This document shows, one piece after another, positions 1-9,243 of a stretch of DNA of 11,480 nt (the stretch's first letter is position 1; the number at the start of each line of letters is the position of its first letter). The DNA lies in NCBI GenBank assembly GCA_946482115.1, contig CAMLQP010000073.1:1-11480 (forward strand). Direction: 5' to 3'. Source of the DNA: an uncultured Comamonadaceae bacterium (GTDB lineage: Bacteria > Pseudomonadota > Gammaproteobacteria > Burkholderiales > Burkholderiaceae). Below the pieces are notes generated by a model that was given only the letters and a program-made list of their open reading frames with translations, was not told the DNA's origin and did no database searches. A program made the translations under genes and the position numbers.

Positions 1-445
1 AGAACACGAACAGGTTGAACAGGTCGCCGGTGAGGAAGGCACCGTTGATGCCCATCAGCTGGATCTGGAACAGCGGGTGGAAATGCGCGCCGGCCTTGTG
101 CCAGCGCGCCACCGAGAACAGCAGCGCCGCCAGCGCCACCACGGCCGCCACCAGCAGCATCAGCGCCGAGAGCCGGTCCAGCACCAGCACGATGCCGAAC
201 GGCGCCTCCCAGTTGCCCACCAGGTACACGCTGAAGGCGCCGGCCAGCGCGTCGTCCTTGGCCCAGAGGACCAGCAGCACCGCCACCACCACGTTGACCA
301 GCGCGGCCAGCAGCCCCAGCGTGGCCTTGAGGTTGCGGCGACGCTCGCCCCACAGCAGCATGGCGCAGGCGGTGACCAGCGGCAACAGCACCGGCGCCGC
401 CAGCAGGTGCGGCATCAGGTTGTCCTGGACCCAGGCCATGATCAT
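1..445 (-). CDS. mrpD: Mrp/Pha/Mnh antiporter subunit D, N-terminal part, cut by window edge
   Basis: Membrane subunit of the multi-subunit Mrp Na+(K+)/H+ antiporter, homologous to the proton-pumping NuoL/M/N subunits of complex I. About 148 residues are visible. The chain begins MIMAWVQDNLMPHL, followed by several strongly hydrophobic segments (roughly residues 12-32, 40-60, 82-108). The last visible residues, FLTGDLFNLFVF, match the family's conserved transmembrane motif; the window ends about where the conserved glutamate would come. The ATG at 445 overlaps the mrpC stop as ATGA (442-445), and GGGGGAC just upstream can serve as ribosome binding site. A second ATG at 439 is possible. It is the third gene of the operon and should be translationally coupled to mrpC; the remaining mrp genes should lie beyond base 1. 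MrpD rather than an Nuo subunit is supported by the mrpA-mrpC context. Confidence 0.9.
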   Translation of the reverse strand, partial: MIMAWVQDNLMPHLLAAPVLLPLVTACAMLLWGERRRNLKATLGLLAALVNVVVAVLLVLWAKDDALAGAFSVYLVGNWEAPFGIVLVLDRLSALMLLVAAVVALAALLFSVARWHKAGAHFHPLFQIQLMGINGAFLTGDLFNLFVF

Positions 446-785
446 TCCGCGTCCCCCTGCCCGTCCACGTGGTCGTTGCCGGTGAAGCCCCGCTGGGCCA
501 GCAGCACCACCAGGAACAGCGCCGTCATGGCGAAGCCGATCACGATGGCGGTGAGCACCAGCGCCTGCGGCATGGGGTCGGCGTAGTGCGCCAGGTCGGT
601 CGGCACCCCGGGGGCGAGAACGGGCTCGCTGTCCACGGCGAGCCGCCCCATGCTGAAGATGAACAGGTTGACGCCGTAGGACAGCAGGCACAGCCCCATG
701 ATCACCTGGTAGGTGCGCGGGCGCAGCAGCAGCCAGACACCGCAGGCGCCCAGCACGCCGATGGCCGTGGCCAGAACGAATTCCA

Positions 786-786
<1 letters not shown>
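442..786 (-). CDS. mrpC: Mrp/Pha/Mnh antiporter subunit C (NuoK-like)
   Basis: Small integral-membrane subunit of the Mrp cation/proton antiporter, 114 residues, the usual MrpC size and homologous to complex I NuoK. Three hydrophobic segments are visible at about residues 3-20, 28-46 and 73-97. The segment YQVIMGLCLLSYGVNLFIF (about 26-44) and the PMPQALVLTAIVIGFA stretch (about 71-86) are typical of the family; the tail is charged and soluble. The ATG at 786 shares one base with the mrpA stop (TGATG) and is preceded by a strong purine-rich GGGGAGGGGG ribosome binding site, so it can be translated by re-initiation or independently. The gene ends in a four-base overlap with mrpD. It works only as part of the complex, which links sodium or potassium export and pH homeostasis to the proton motive force. 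Confidence 0.94.
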
Positions 787-3722
<2,936 letters not shown>

Positions 3723-3795
3723 AGGCAATCGATTTTACGGACTCGATAGCCTCACGACCCGACGGATACCCCTTAATTCACAGCAGGCCGGCCCT

Positions 3796-4257
3796 TCAGA
3801 GCAGATCGGGAGACTGCACCGTGACCAGCACGGTCTGTGCCTGCCCCTCGCGCACGCGCTGGCGCAGCCACCAGGCCGCTCCCTTGCGCACCGCGCACTC
3901 GGGCTCGGACAGCCCGAGCAGCCGCGCGATGACGCGGCCCAGCGTGGGCTGGTGCCCCACCACCACCGTGGTGCCCCGGGCGTCGGGCCAGTGCACCAGG
4001 CCCAGCAGTGCGTCGGCGTCGGACTCGGGCGCGAGTTCGTCGCGCACCCGGTATTTGCGGCCCAGCGGCAGCACGGTCTGTTCGGTGCGCACCGCCGGGC
4101 TGACGAAGATGCGGGCGCCCTCGGGCAGCTGCCGGTCCAGCCAGGCCGCCATGCGGGCGGCCTGCTTCTCACCCTTGGGGGTGAGGCGCCGGGCCAGGTC
4201 GCCGCCAATCTCGGCCTGCTCCTCGGCCTCCGCGTGGCGCCACAGGATCAGGTCCAT
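3796..4257 (-). CDS. sixA: SixA-type phosphohistidine phosphatase
   Basis: Histidine-phosphatase-superfamily protein of 153 residues, the normal SixA length; cytoplasmic, with no signal peptide. E. coli SixA removes phosphate from phosphohistidine in phosphorelay and nitrogen-PTS proteins. The catalytic signature is at the extreme N-terminus: LILWRHAEA with R7 and H8. SPAVRTEQT (53-61, R57) and VVVGHQPTLG (98-107, H102) supply the other phosphate-pocket residues, and the acid expected between them may be E78 or D80. An in-frame GTG at 4284 overlaps ppk, but I chose ATG 4257 because the RHG motif then begins at residue 7 and AAGGGGG lies a good distance upstream, in the 16-base gap after the ppk stop. 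Position directly behind ppk implies co-expression with polyphosphate kinase. The real substrate is unknown; PPK1 itself is a phosphohistidine enzyme. Confidence 0.88.
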   Translation of the reverse strand: MDLILWRHAEAEEQAEIGGDLARRLTPKGEKQAARMAAWLDRQLPEGARIFVSPAVRTEQTVLPLGRKYRVRDELAPESDADALLGLVHWPDARGTTVVVGHQPTLGRVIARLLGLSEPECAVRKGAAWWLRQRVREGQAQTVLVTVQSPDLL

Positions 4258-4273
4258 GGGCTCGCCCCCTTCA

Positions 4274-6331
4274 TCATTTGCCACCGTAGCGCTGCATCAG
4301 CGCCCGCTGGGCCGAGTGTCCGCGCCCGTCGCTGCGCTGGTAGGCGCCGTCGGCGCCCAGCAGCCAGGCGTCGCGGCCGTCGTGCAGGCTGGCGGTCAGG
4401 CATTCGTCGATGATGCGCTGGCGCAGCACCGGGTCGGTCACGGGCCAGGCCAGTTCCACCCGGCGCAGCATGTTGCGGTTCATCCAGTCGGCGCTGGACA
4501 GCCAGAGCTCCTCGGTCTCGCCGGCCCGGAAATAGAACACCCGCGAGTGCTCCAGGAAGCGCCCGATGATGGAGCGCACGCGCACGTTGTCGGTGACGCC
4601 GGGCGTCTGTGCCGGCAGTATGCAGGCCCCGCGCACGATCAGGTCGATGGAGACGCCCTGCTGCGAGGCGTGGGCCAGCGCCCGGGCCAGCGGCTCGTCG
4701 GTCAGGGCGTTCATCTTGGCCACGATGCGCGTGGGCGCGCCCTTCTGGGCGGCGGCTGCGGCGGCCGCGATCTTCTCCAGCAGCATGCGGTGCAGGTGGA
4801 ACGGCGCGATCAGCGCGCGGTTGAGCCGCGGCAGCCGGTTCTGGCTGGCCAGGTGCAGGAAGACCTGGTCCAGGTCGGCCGTGAGCGTCTCGTCGGCCGT
4901 CAGGTGGCTCAGGTCGGTGTAGAGCCGCGCGGTGCCCGGGTTGTAGTTGCCGGTGGACAGGTGGGCGTAGCGGCGGATGCGGGCACGGCCGCCCTCGTGC
5001 TCGCGCCGCGTCACCAGCAGCATCTTGGCGTGGGTCTTGAGGCCGACCACGCCGTAGACCACCTGCGCGCCCACGGATTCGAGCCGCTCGGCGTAGTCGA
5101 TGTTGGCCTCCTCGTCGAAGCGGGCCTTGAGCTCAACCACGGCGGTGACTTCCTTGCCGCGGCGCACTGCCTCGCGCAGCAGCTCCATCAGCTCGGAGCG
5201 GCTGCCGGTGCGGTAGATGGTCTGCTTGATGGCCAGCACGTCGGGGTCTTCGACCGCCTCGCGCAGGAAGGCCAGCACGGCGTCGAAGCTTTCGTAGGGG
5301 TGGTGGATCAGCACGTCGCCCTGCCGCAGCCGCTCGAAGAAGGACTGCCCCGGCGTCAGCTGCGCCGGCCAGCCGGGCGTGTAGCGCTCGAAACGCAGCG
5401 CGGGTGCATCCACCAGATCGATCAGTTGGTTGAGCCGCACCAGGTTGACGGGGCCGGGCACGCGGTAGAGCGCCTGCGCGGGCAGCTCGAACTGGCCGAG
5501 CAGGAAATCCGACAGAAAGGCGGAGCAGCCGGCCGAGACCTCCAGCCGCAGCGCCTGCCCGAAATGCCGGTGCTGCAGCCCCTTGCGCAGCGCGGTGCGC
5601 AGGTTCTTGACCTCTTCCTCGTCGACCGCCAGATCGGAATGCCGGGTGACGCGGAATTGTGCGAATTCGGTCACCTGGCGGCCCGGGAACAGATCGGTCA
5701 GGTGCGAGCGCACCACGCTGGAGATGGAGACGAAGTGGATCTGCCGGGAGCCCTTGACCGGCGGCATGCGGAAAAAGCGCGGCAGGCTGCGCGGCACCTT
5801 GACGATGGCAACTTCGTTCTCGCGGCCGAAGGCGTCCTTGCCGCTCAGGCGGACGATGAAATTGAGCGACTTGTTGGCCACCTGCGGAAAGGGGTGGGAG
5901 GGATCCAGCCCCACCGGCACCAGCAGCGGCTGCACCTCCCGCACGAAAAAATCCCTGACCCAGCGCCGCTGGCGCGGGTTGCGCTCGCCATGCGAGACGA
6001 TCTTGACGCCACGCTTTTCCAGCAGCGGCAGCAGCTCGTCGTTGTAGATCGCGTATTGCCGGCCGACCAGGTCGTGCACCTGCTGCGACAGCCGCTCATA
6101 GGACTGTGCCGTGTAGAGCCCGCGCTGGTCGCGGTTGCGGTGGGCGCTCAGGTGGGGCGCGGCGCGTACCTCGAAGAACTCATCGAGATTGGACGAGACG
6201 ATGCAGAGGTAGCGCAGGCGTTCCAGCAGCGGCACCTCGGGCCGGCGCGCCCAGTCCAGCACGCGCTCGTTGAAAGCCAGGATGCTGTGGTCGCGGTCTA
6301 GAAAGCCCAGATGGGCGGCAGGGGTGTCCAT
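4274..6331 (-). CDS. ppk: Polyphosphate kinase 1
   Basis: PPK1 reversibly transfers the terminal phosphate of ATP onto inorganic polyphosphate. The protein has 685 residues, matching E. coli PPK (about 690). In order: the N-terminal domain with LAFNERVLDWA (18-28) and VSSNLDEFFEVR (45-56); the head domain with the VPVGLDPSHPFPQVANKSLNF stretch (138-158); then the two phospholipase-D-like catalytic domains. The autophosphorylated histidine is H434 in LKTHAK and the second essential histidine is H595 in RFLEHSR; RYAHLSTGNYN (454-464) and LSSADWMNRN (611-620) are further active-site blocks. ATG 6331 is the only sensible start, since conserved sequence begins within 20 residues. No Shine-Dalgarno precedes it. 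The gene follows the glycosyltransferase by 10 bases and has its own predicted PhoB promoter at 6341-6374. A short polyalanine run (522-528) is unusual but harmless. Confidence 0.97.
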   Translation of the reverse strand: MDTPAAHLGFLDRDHSILAFNERVLDWARRPEVPLLERLRYLCIVSSNLDEFFEVRAAPHLSAHRNRDQRGLYTAQSYERLSQQVHDLVGRQYAIYNDELLPLLEKRGVKIVSHGERNPRQRRWVRDFFVREVQPLLVPVGLDPSHPFPQVANKSLNFIVRLSGKDAFGRENEVAIVKVPRSLPRFFRMPPVKGSRQIHFVSISSVVRSHLTDLFPGRQVTEFAQFRVTRHSDLAVDEEEVKNLRTALRKGLQHRHFGQALRLEVSAGCSAFLSDFLLGQFELPAQALYRVPGPVNLVRLNQLIDLVDAPALRFERYTPGWPAQLTPGQSFFERLRQGDVLIHHPYESFDAVLAFLREAVEDPDVLAIKQTIYRTGSRSELMELLREAVRRGKEVTAVVELKARFDEEANIDYAERLESVGAQVVYGVVGLKTHAKMLLVTRREHEGGRARIRRYAHLSTGNYNPGTARLYTDLSHLTADETLTADLDQVFLHLASQNRLPRLNRALIAPFHLHRMLLEKIAAAAAAAQKGAPTRIVAKMNALTDEPLARALAHASQQGVSIDLIVRGACILPAQTPGVTDNVRVRSIIGRFLEHSRVFYFRAGETEELWLSSADWMNRNMLRRVELAWPVTDPVLRQRIIDECLTASLHDGRDAWLLGADGAYQRSDGRGHSAQRALMQRYGGK

Positions 6332-6340
6332 CGCTGGACG

Positions 6341-6374
6341 ATTATTCGAAGCGAACGTGACCGTTTCGTGACAG
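6341..6374 (-). promoter_or_regulatory. PHO box and -10 element in front of ppk-sixA
   Basis: Read on the minus strand, 6374-6357 is CTGTCAC GAAA CGGTCAC: two direct 7-base half-sites 11 bases apart, 7/7 and 6/7 matches to the E. coli PHO-box half-site CTGTCA(T/C), separated by an A-rich 4-base spacer as in the consensus. Exactly 10 bases later (6356-6347) comes AATAAT (6346-6341), five of six matches to TATAAT; a 10-base spacing is what PhoB-activated sigma70 promoters show. The site lies inside the last codons of the glycosyltransferase gene. The predicted start point, near 6334, leaves about 3 bases before the ppk ATG. Seen directly: repeats and spacing. Inferred: PhoB binding and phosphate-starvation induction. 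Confidence 0.75.
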
Positions 6375-7403
6375 TCTTGCCGCTGTCACGGAGCGCAGCG
6401 GCACCAGGTGCTCGACAAAGCGGCGCGCGGCGGCGTCCCAGCCGAAGGCCTCGGCCCGCTGGCGGGCGCGCTGGCGCGGCACGGCCAGCGCCCGCTCCCA
6501 GGCCCGCGCCAGGTCGTCGTGCAGCGCCCCGGCGCCACTGTCGCCCAGCACTTCCAGCGGGCCATCCACCGGCCGGGCGGCCACCGGCGTGCCGGCCGCC
6601 ATGGCCTCCAGCAGCACGAGGCCGAAAGTCTCGTGCCGGCTGGGGTGCACGAACACGTCGGCTGCCGCGTACACGCGCGCCAGCTCGCGCCGCGTCAGCA
6701 GACCCAGCCAGTGGACATTGGGGTGGCGCTGGCGCAGCTCGTCCAGCAGCGGCCCGACGCCGCAGACCACCTTGCTGCCCGGCACGTCCAGGGCCAGGAA
6801 GTCCTCCACCGACTTCTCGTACGACACCCGGCCGACGTAGAGGCTGACCGGGTGCGCGAGCGGGCCCAGCGGCTCGTAGGGCGCGGCCTGCGGCGCGAAG
6901 GCGAACAGCTGGGTGTCCACCCCGTGTGTCCAGGGCCGCAGCCTGTCGAAACCGCGCCCGCGCAGCATCTGCAGCACACCCTCGGTCGGCACCATCACGC
7001 CGGCCGAGGGCGCGTGGAAGCGGCGCATCAGCGCATAGCCCCAGCTCAGCGGCACACGCAGCGCGGCGTTCAGGATCTCGGGAAACTTGGTGTGGAAGGC
7101 GGTGGTGAAGGCCCAGCCCCGGCGCAGGCAGTGCCGGCGCGCGGCCCAGCCCAGCGGGCCCTCGGTGGCCAGGTGGATGGCGTCGGCCCGGGCCCTGTCC
7201 AGCCGCTCACGCAGCGCGCGGCCCGGCCACAGCGCAAGGTCGATGCCGGGGTAGCCCGGACAGGACCGGGTGCGGAACAGGCCGGGGTGCACCACCTCCA
7301 CCACATGACCGGCGTGCTGCAACTCGCGCACCAGCTCCACCAGCGTGGTGACGACGCCGTTGACCTGCGGCAGCCAGGCGTCGGTGACCAGGACGATCTT
7401 CAT
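6342..7403 (-). CDS. Family 4 glycosyltransferase (GT-B), probable glycolipid synthase
   Basis: Cytoplasmic or membrane-peripheral GT-B glycosyltransferase of 353 residues. The start MKIVLVTDAWLPQVNGVVTT is the classic N-terminal donor/acceptor loop of the GT4 group (DUF1972/MgtA-like). LYVGRVSYEKSVEDFLAL (188-205) begins the C-terminal nucleotide-sugar domain, and HETFGLVLLEAMAAGTPV (257-274) carries the E-x7-E motif (E258, E266). No transmembrane segment is evident. ATG 7403 has GGAG nine bases upstream, within the 16-base gap after the metallophosphoesterase stop. From context it probably glycosylates diacylglycerol released by the upstream PlcP-like enzyme, as PlcP-linked glycosyltransferases (Agt) do in alphaproteobacteria; the sugar cannot be read from the sequence. 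Alternatives are a mannosyl- or glucosyltransferase for another lipid. The last codons contain the ppk PHO box and -10. Confidence 0.88.
   Translation of the reverse strand: MKIVLVTDAWLPQVNGVVTTLVELVRELQHAGHVVEVVHPGLFRTRSCPGYPGIDLALWPGRALRERLDRARADAIHLATEGPLGWAARRHCLRRGWAFTTAFHTKFPEILNAALRVPLSWGYALMRRFHAPSAGVMVPTEGVLQMLRGRGFDRLRPWTHGVDTQLFAFAPQAAPYEPLGPLAHPVSLYVGRVSYEKSVEDFLALDVPGSKVVCGVGPLLDELRQRHPNVHWLGLLTRRELARVYAAADVFVHPSRHETFGLVLLEAMAAGTPVAARPVDGPLEVLGDSGAGALHDDLARAWERALAVPRQRARQRAEAFGWDAAARRFVEHLVPLRSVTAARLSRNGHVRFE
6368..6389. repeat. Inverted repeat GTGACAG-N8-CTGTCAC overlapping the ppk PHO box
   Basis: A perfect 7-base inverted repeat, plus-strand GTGACAG at 6368-6374 and CTGTCAC at 6383-6389, separated by 8 bases. 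The 6368-6374 arm is also the upstream half of the minus-strand PHO box. The other arm is a perfect half-site in the opposite orientation. It may be an extra PhoB contact, a hairpin in readthrough mRNA, or chance within coding sequence; it lacks the U-run of a terminator. Confidence 0.5.
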
Positions 7404-7419
7404 GCGTTCAGGCTCCGGC

Positions 7420-8286
7420 TCACGCGGCCGCCACTGCGGTGTCGCGCGCGGGTTGTGGCTCGCGCTGCCAGGGTGGCACCCAGTGCACCAGCTCCAGCCG
7501 GCCGTCGGCGTGTTCCACCAGGGCAGAGAGGCTCTCCACCCAGTCGCCGTCGTTGCAGTAGAGCGTGCCGGCGATGGTGCGCATCTCGGGCCGGTGGATG
7601 TGGCCGCAGACCACGCCGTCGTGCCCGCGCCGGCGCGCCTCGGCGGCGACGGCGGCCTCGAACTGTGTCACGTAGTTGAGCGCGGTCTTGACCTTGTGCT
7701 TGAGGTACTGCGAGAGCGACCAGTACGGCAGCCCCAGGCGCGCGCGCAGCGAGTTCAGGTGGCGGTTCATGCGCAGCGTGAACTCGTAGAGGTTGTCGCC
7801 CAGATAGGCCAGCCACCTGGCGCACTGGATCACGCCATCGAAGTGGTCGCCGTGCACCACCCACAGCCGCCGCCCGTCCGCCGTGGTGTGCACCGCCTCT
7901 GGCACCACCTCGACGCCGCCGAAGTGGTGGCCGGTGAAGTGGCGCGCGAACTCGTCGTGGTTGCCGGGCACAAACACCACGCGGCAGCCCTTGCGGGCGC
8001 GCTTGAGCAGCTTCTGCACCACGTCGTTGTGACTCTGCGGCCAGTACCAGCGGCGACGCAGCTGCCAGCCGTCGATGATGTCGCCGACCAGATAGAGGTG
8101 CTCGCTGGGGTTCGCCTTGAGGAAGGCCAGCAGCGCTTCGGCCTGACAGCCGGGCGTGCCCAGATGCAGGTCTGATATGAAAACCGCGCGGTGGCGGGGC
8201 CGGTCCTCGCGCGCGGGCGGATCGTCCTCGTCCGGAACCGGCGGCGTGCCGCTCCAGGCCTTGAATGCTTCGAGCGGCGCGCGCAT
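7420..8286 (-). CDS. plcP: PlcP-like metallophosphoesterase (probable phospholipase C; LpxH superfamily)
   Basis: Calcineurin-type metallophosphoesterase of 288 residues. All metal-site blocks are present: SDLHLG (D39, H41), GDIIDGW (D69, D72), PGNHDE (N109, H110), VHGD (H145) and CGHIH (H229, H231). It is usually auto-annotated as UDP-2,3-diacylglucosamine diphosphatase (LpxH). GTPGCQAEALLAFLK, RRRWYWPQSHNDVVQKLL and NDGDWVESLSALVEH instead resemble, from memory, Sinorhizobium PlcP, which cleaves phosphatidylcholine and other phospholipids to diacylglycerol under phosphate limitation. About 32 proline- and acid-rich residues precede the catalytic domain. ATG 8286 shares one base with the olsB stop (TGATG); no good Shine-Dalgarno is seen, so translation is probably coupled to olsB. 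The neighbours (OlsB, GT4, PHO boxes) favour the PlcP role over lipid A synthesis. Family confidence is high, substrate moderate. Confidence 0.82.
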   Translation of the reverse strand: MRAPLEAFKAWSGTPPVPDEDDPPAREDRPRHRAVFISDLHLGTPGCQAEALLAFLKANPSEHLYLVGDIIDGWQLRRRWYWPQSHNDVVQKLLKRARKGCRVVFVPGNHDEFARHFTGHHFGGVEVVPEAVHTTADGRRLWVVHGDHFDGVIQCARWLAYLGDNLYEFTLRMNRHLNSLRARLGLPYWSLSQYLKHKVKTALNYVTQFEAAVAAEARRRGHDGVVCGHIHRPEMRTIAGTLYCNDGDWVESLSALVEHADGRLELVHWVPPWQREPQPARDTAVAAA

Positions 8287-9128
8287 CAGTTGCCCAGGAA
8301 GTGCTTGCGGTAGCGCGCCGGCAGATCCTGGATGCGCATCATCATCGGCAGGTCGGCCGCGTTGAAGTCCGGGTCCCAGGCAGGCGCGCCCAGCACCTTG
8401 GCGCCCAGCCGCAGGTAGCCCTTGATCAGCGCGGGCGGCTCCACCGGCAGGCTGTCGTCGAGCCGATCGACCGGCAGCGGCAGGCGCGGCCGCACGTGGT
8501 ATTCGATCGAGGCCAGGTGGGTCTCGCGCACCTGGCGCCAGATGCTGGCCGCCGCGTGGCCGCCGCCCACCACGCCATGCGGGCCTTCGTGCTGCATCGG
8601 GATGCTGGCGCAGCCGATCATGACGTCCAGCCGGTTGCGCACCATGAACTCGGCCAGCGCGCCCCACAGCGCCATGATGACACCGCCGTGGCGGTGGTCG
8701 CGGTGCACGCAGCTGCGGCCCAGCTCCACCATGCGCTCGCGCAGGCCGCGCAGGCGGGTCAGGTCGAATTCGGTGTCGCTGTAGGTGCTGCCGGCACGTT
8801 TGGCCTGGGCCGGTGTCAGTACACGGTAGGTGCCGATGACCTGCCCGGTGTCGGCCTGGCGCACCAGCAGGTGCTCGCAGTAGTCGTCAAACAGGTCGAC
8901 ATCGTGGCCTGCCAGGGTGTTGGGCAGGCGCGCGCCCATCTCGCCGGCAAAGACCTCGTGCCTCAGCCGCTGCGCTTCCCTGACCTCATCCAGGTGGCGA
9001 GCCCAGCCCACATCGAGACCGGCCGGAACACGCGCTGCTGCCGCGATGGCTGCCCCTTGCGAATGAAGAGACCCCCGTGGCAGCCGGATGGGCGAGAGGT
9101 CCAGGGTGGGCGTCGGCAGTTCTTTCAT
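8286..9128 (-). CDS. olsB: OlsB-like L-ornithine N-alpha-acyltransferase
   Basis: Acyl-ACP-dependent N-acyltransferase of the GNAT/autoinducer-synthase-like fold (COG3176), 280 residues, close to known OlsB proteins. OlsB joins a 3-hydroxy fatty acid to ornithine, giving lyso-ornithine lipid, which OlsA then acylates. Visible blocks are LRHEVF (55-60), DVDLFDDYCEHLLV (76-89), IGTYRVL (98-104), ELGRSCVHRDHR (135-146), IKGYLRLGA (235-243) and DPDFNAAD (252-259), which fit the OlsB pattern. ATG 9128 is chosen because CTGGAG lies five bases upstream and the region before it holds the predicted promoter; an in-frame ATG at 9188 would place the PHO sites inside the gene. No olsA is adjacent, so it must be elsewhere if ornithine lipid is completed. 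It is the first gene of the predicted operon. Other amino-acid acceptors (glycine, glutamine, lysine) are possible in this family. Confidence 0.85.
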   Translation of the reverse strand: MKELPTPTLDLSPIRLPRGSLHSQGAAIAAAARVPAGLDVGWARHLDEVREAQRLRHEVFAGEMGARLPNTLAGHDVDLFDDYCEHLLVRQADTGQVIGTYRVLTPAQAKRAGSTYSDTEFDLTRLRGLRERMVELGRSCVHRDHRHGGVIMALWGALAEFMVRNRLDVMIGCASIPMQHEGPHGVVGGGHAAASIWRQVRETHLASIEYHVRPRLPLPVDRLDDSLPVEPPALIKGYLRLGAKVLGAPAWDPDFNAADLPMMMRIQDLPARYRKHFLGN

Positions 9129-9133
9129 GGCGG

Positions 9134-9139
9134 CTCCAG
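9134..9139 (-). promoter_or_regulatory. Ribosome binding site of olsB
   Basis: CTGGAG on the minus strand, five bases before ATG 9128. It decides the olsB start against the in-frame ATG at 9188, which lies among the predicted PHO half-sites. Confidence 0.6.
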
Positions 9140-9154
9140 GTTGTCTTGCCAGAC

Positions 9155-9210
9155 ATTCTGGAAACCGCGCGTGACCCCTCCATGGCAATCACGTGAAATT
9201 TCGGTGACGC
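9155..9210 (-). promoter_or_regulatory. Four tandem PHO half-sites and -10 element in front of olsB
   Basis: On the minus strand four 7-base units recur in strict 11-base register: GCGTCAC (9210-9204), ATTTCAC (9199-9193), TTGCCAT (9188-9182) and GGGTCAC (9177-9171). Each matches CTGTCA(T/C) at 5 of 7 positions, three sharing TCAC. They form two consecutive PHO boxes. Exactly 10 bases after the last unit is CAGAAT (9160-9155), four of six matches to TATAAT. A start near 9148 would give a leader of about 20 bases containing the CTGGAG ribosome binding site. Individually the units are weak; the register and -10 spacing make the case. PhoB binding is inferred. Confidence 0.65.
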
Positions 9211-9243
9211 GCGCCGCCTGGCCGCGCAGCGCTCACGCAGCGT

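Noticed and set aside
3723..3795. Promoter for the mrp operon: TAAAAT at 3737-3732 on the minus strand
   Set aside because: The hexamer is a fair -10, but no acceptable -35 lies 16-18 bases upstream (GGGTCG) and there is no PHO box. A promoter is likely here but I cannot place it.
3821..6301. An 826-codon plus-strand open frame opposite ppk and sixA
   Set aside because: Low-complexity antisense shadow; ppk on the other strand has all family motifs and catalytic histidines.
8287..8667. Extending the metallophosphoesterase frame upstream to 8667 for a 415-residue protein
   Set aside because: The added part is out-of-frame sequence of olsB, rich in A, R, G and P. The ATG at 8286 coupled to the olsB stop gives the proper family length.
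9129..9188. olsB starting at ATG 9188
   Set aside because: The extra 20 residues show no family similarity and cover the predicted PHO half-sites and -10; ATG 9128 has a good ribosome binding site.
9190..9197. Palindrome TCACGTGA as a separate operator
   Set aside because: It falls between and within the 11-base-phased PHO half-sites and is explained by them.
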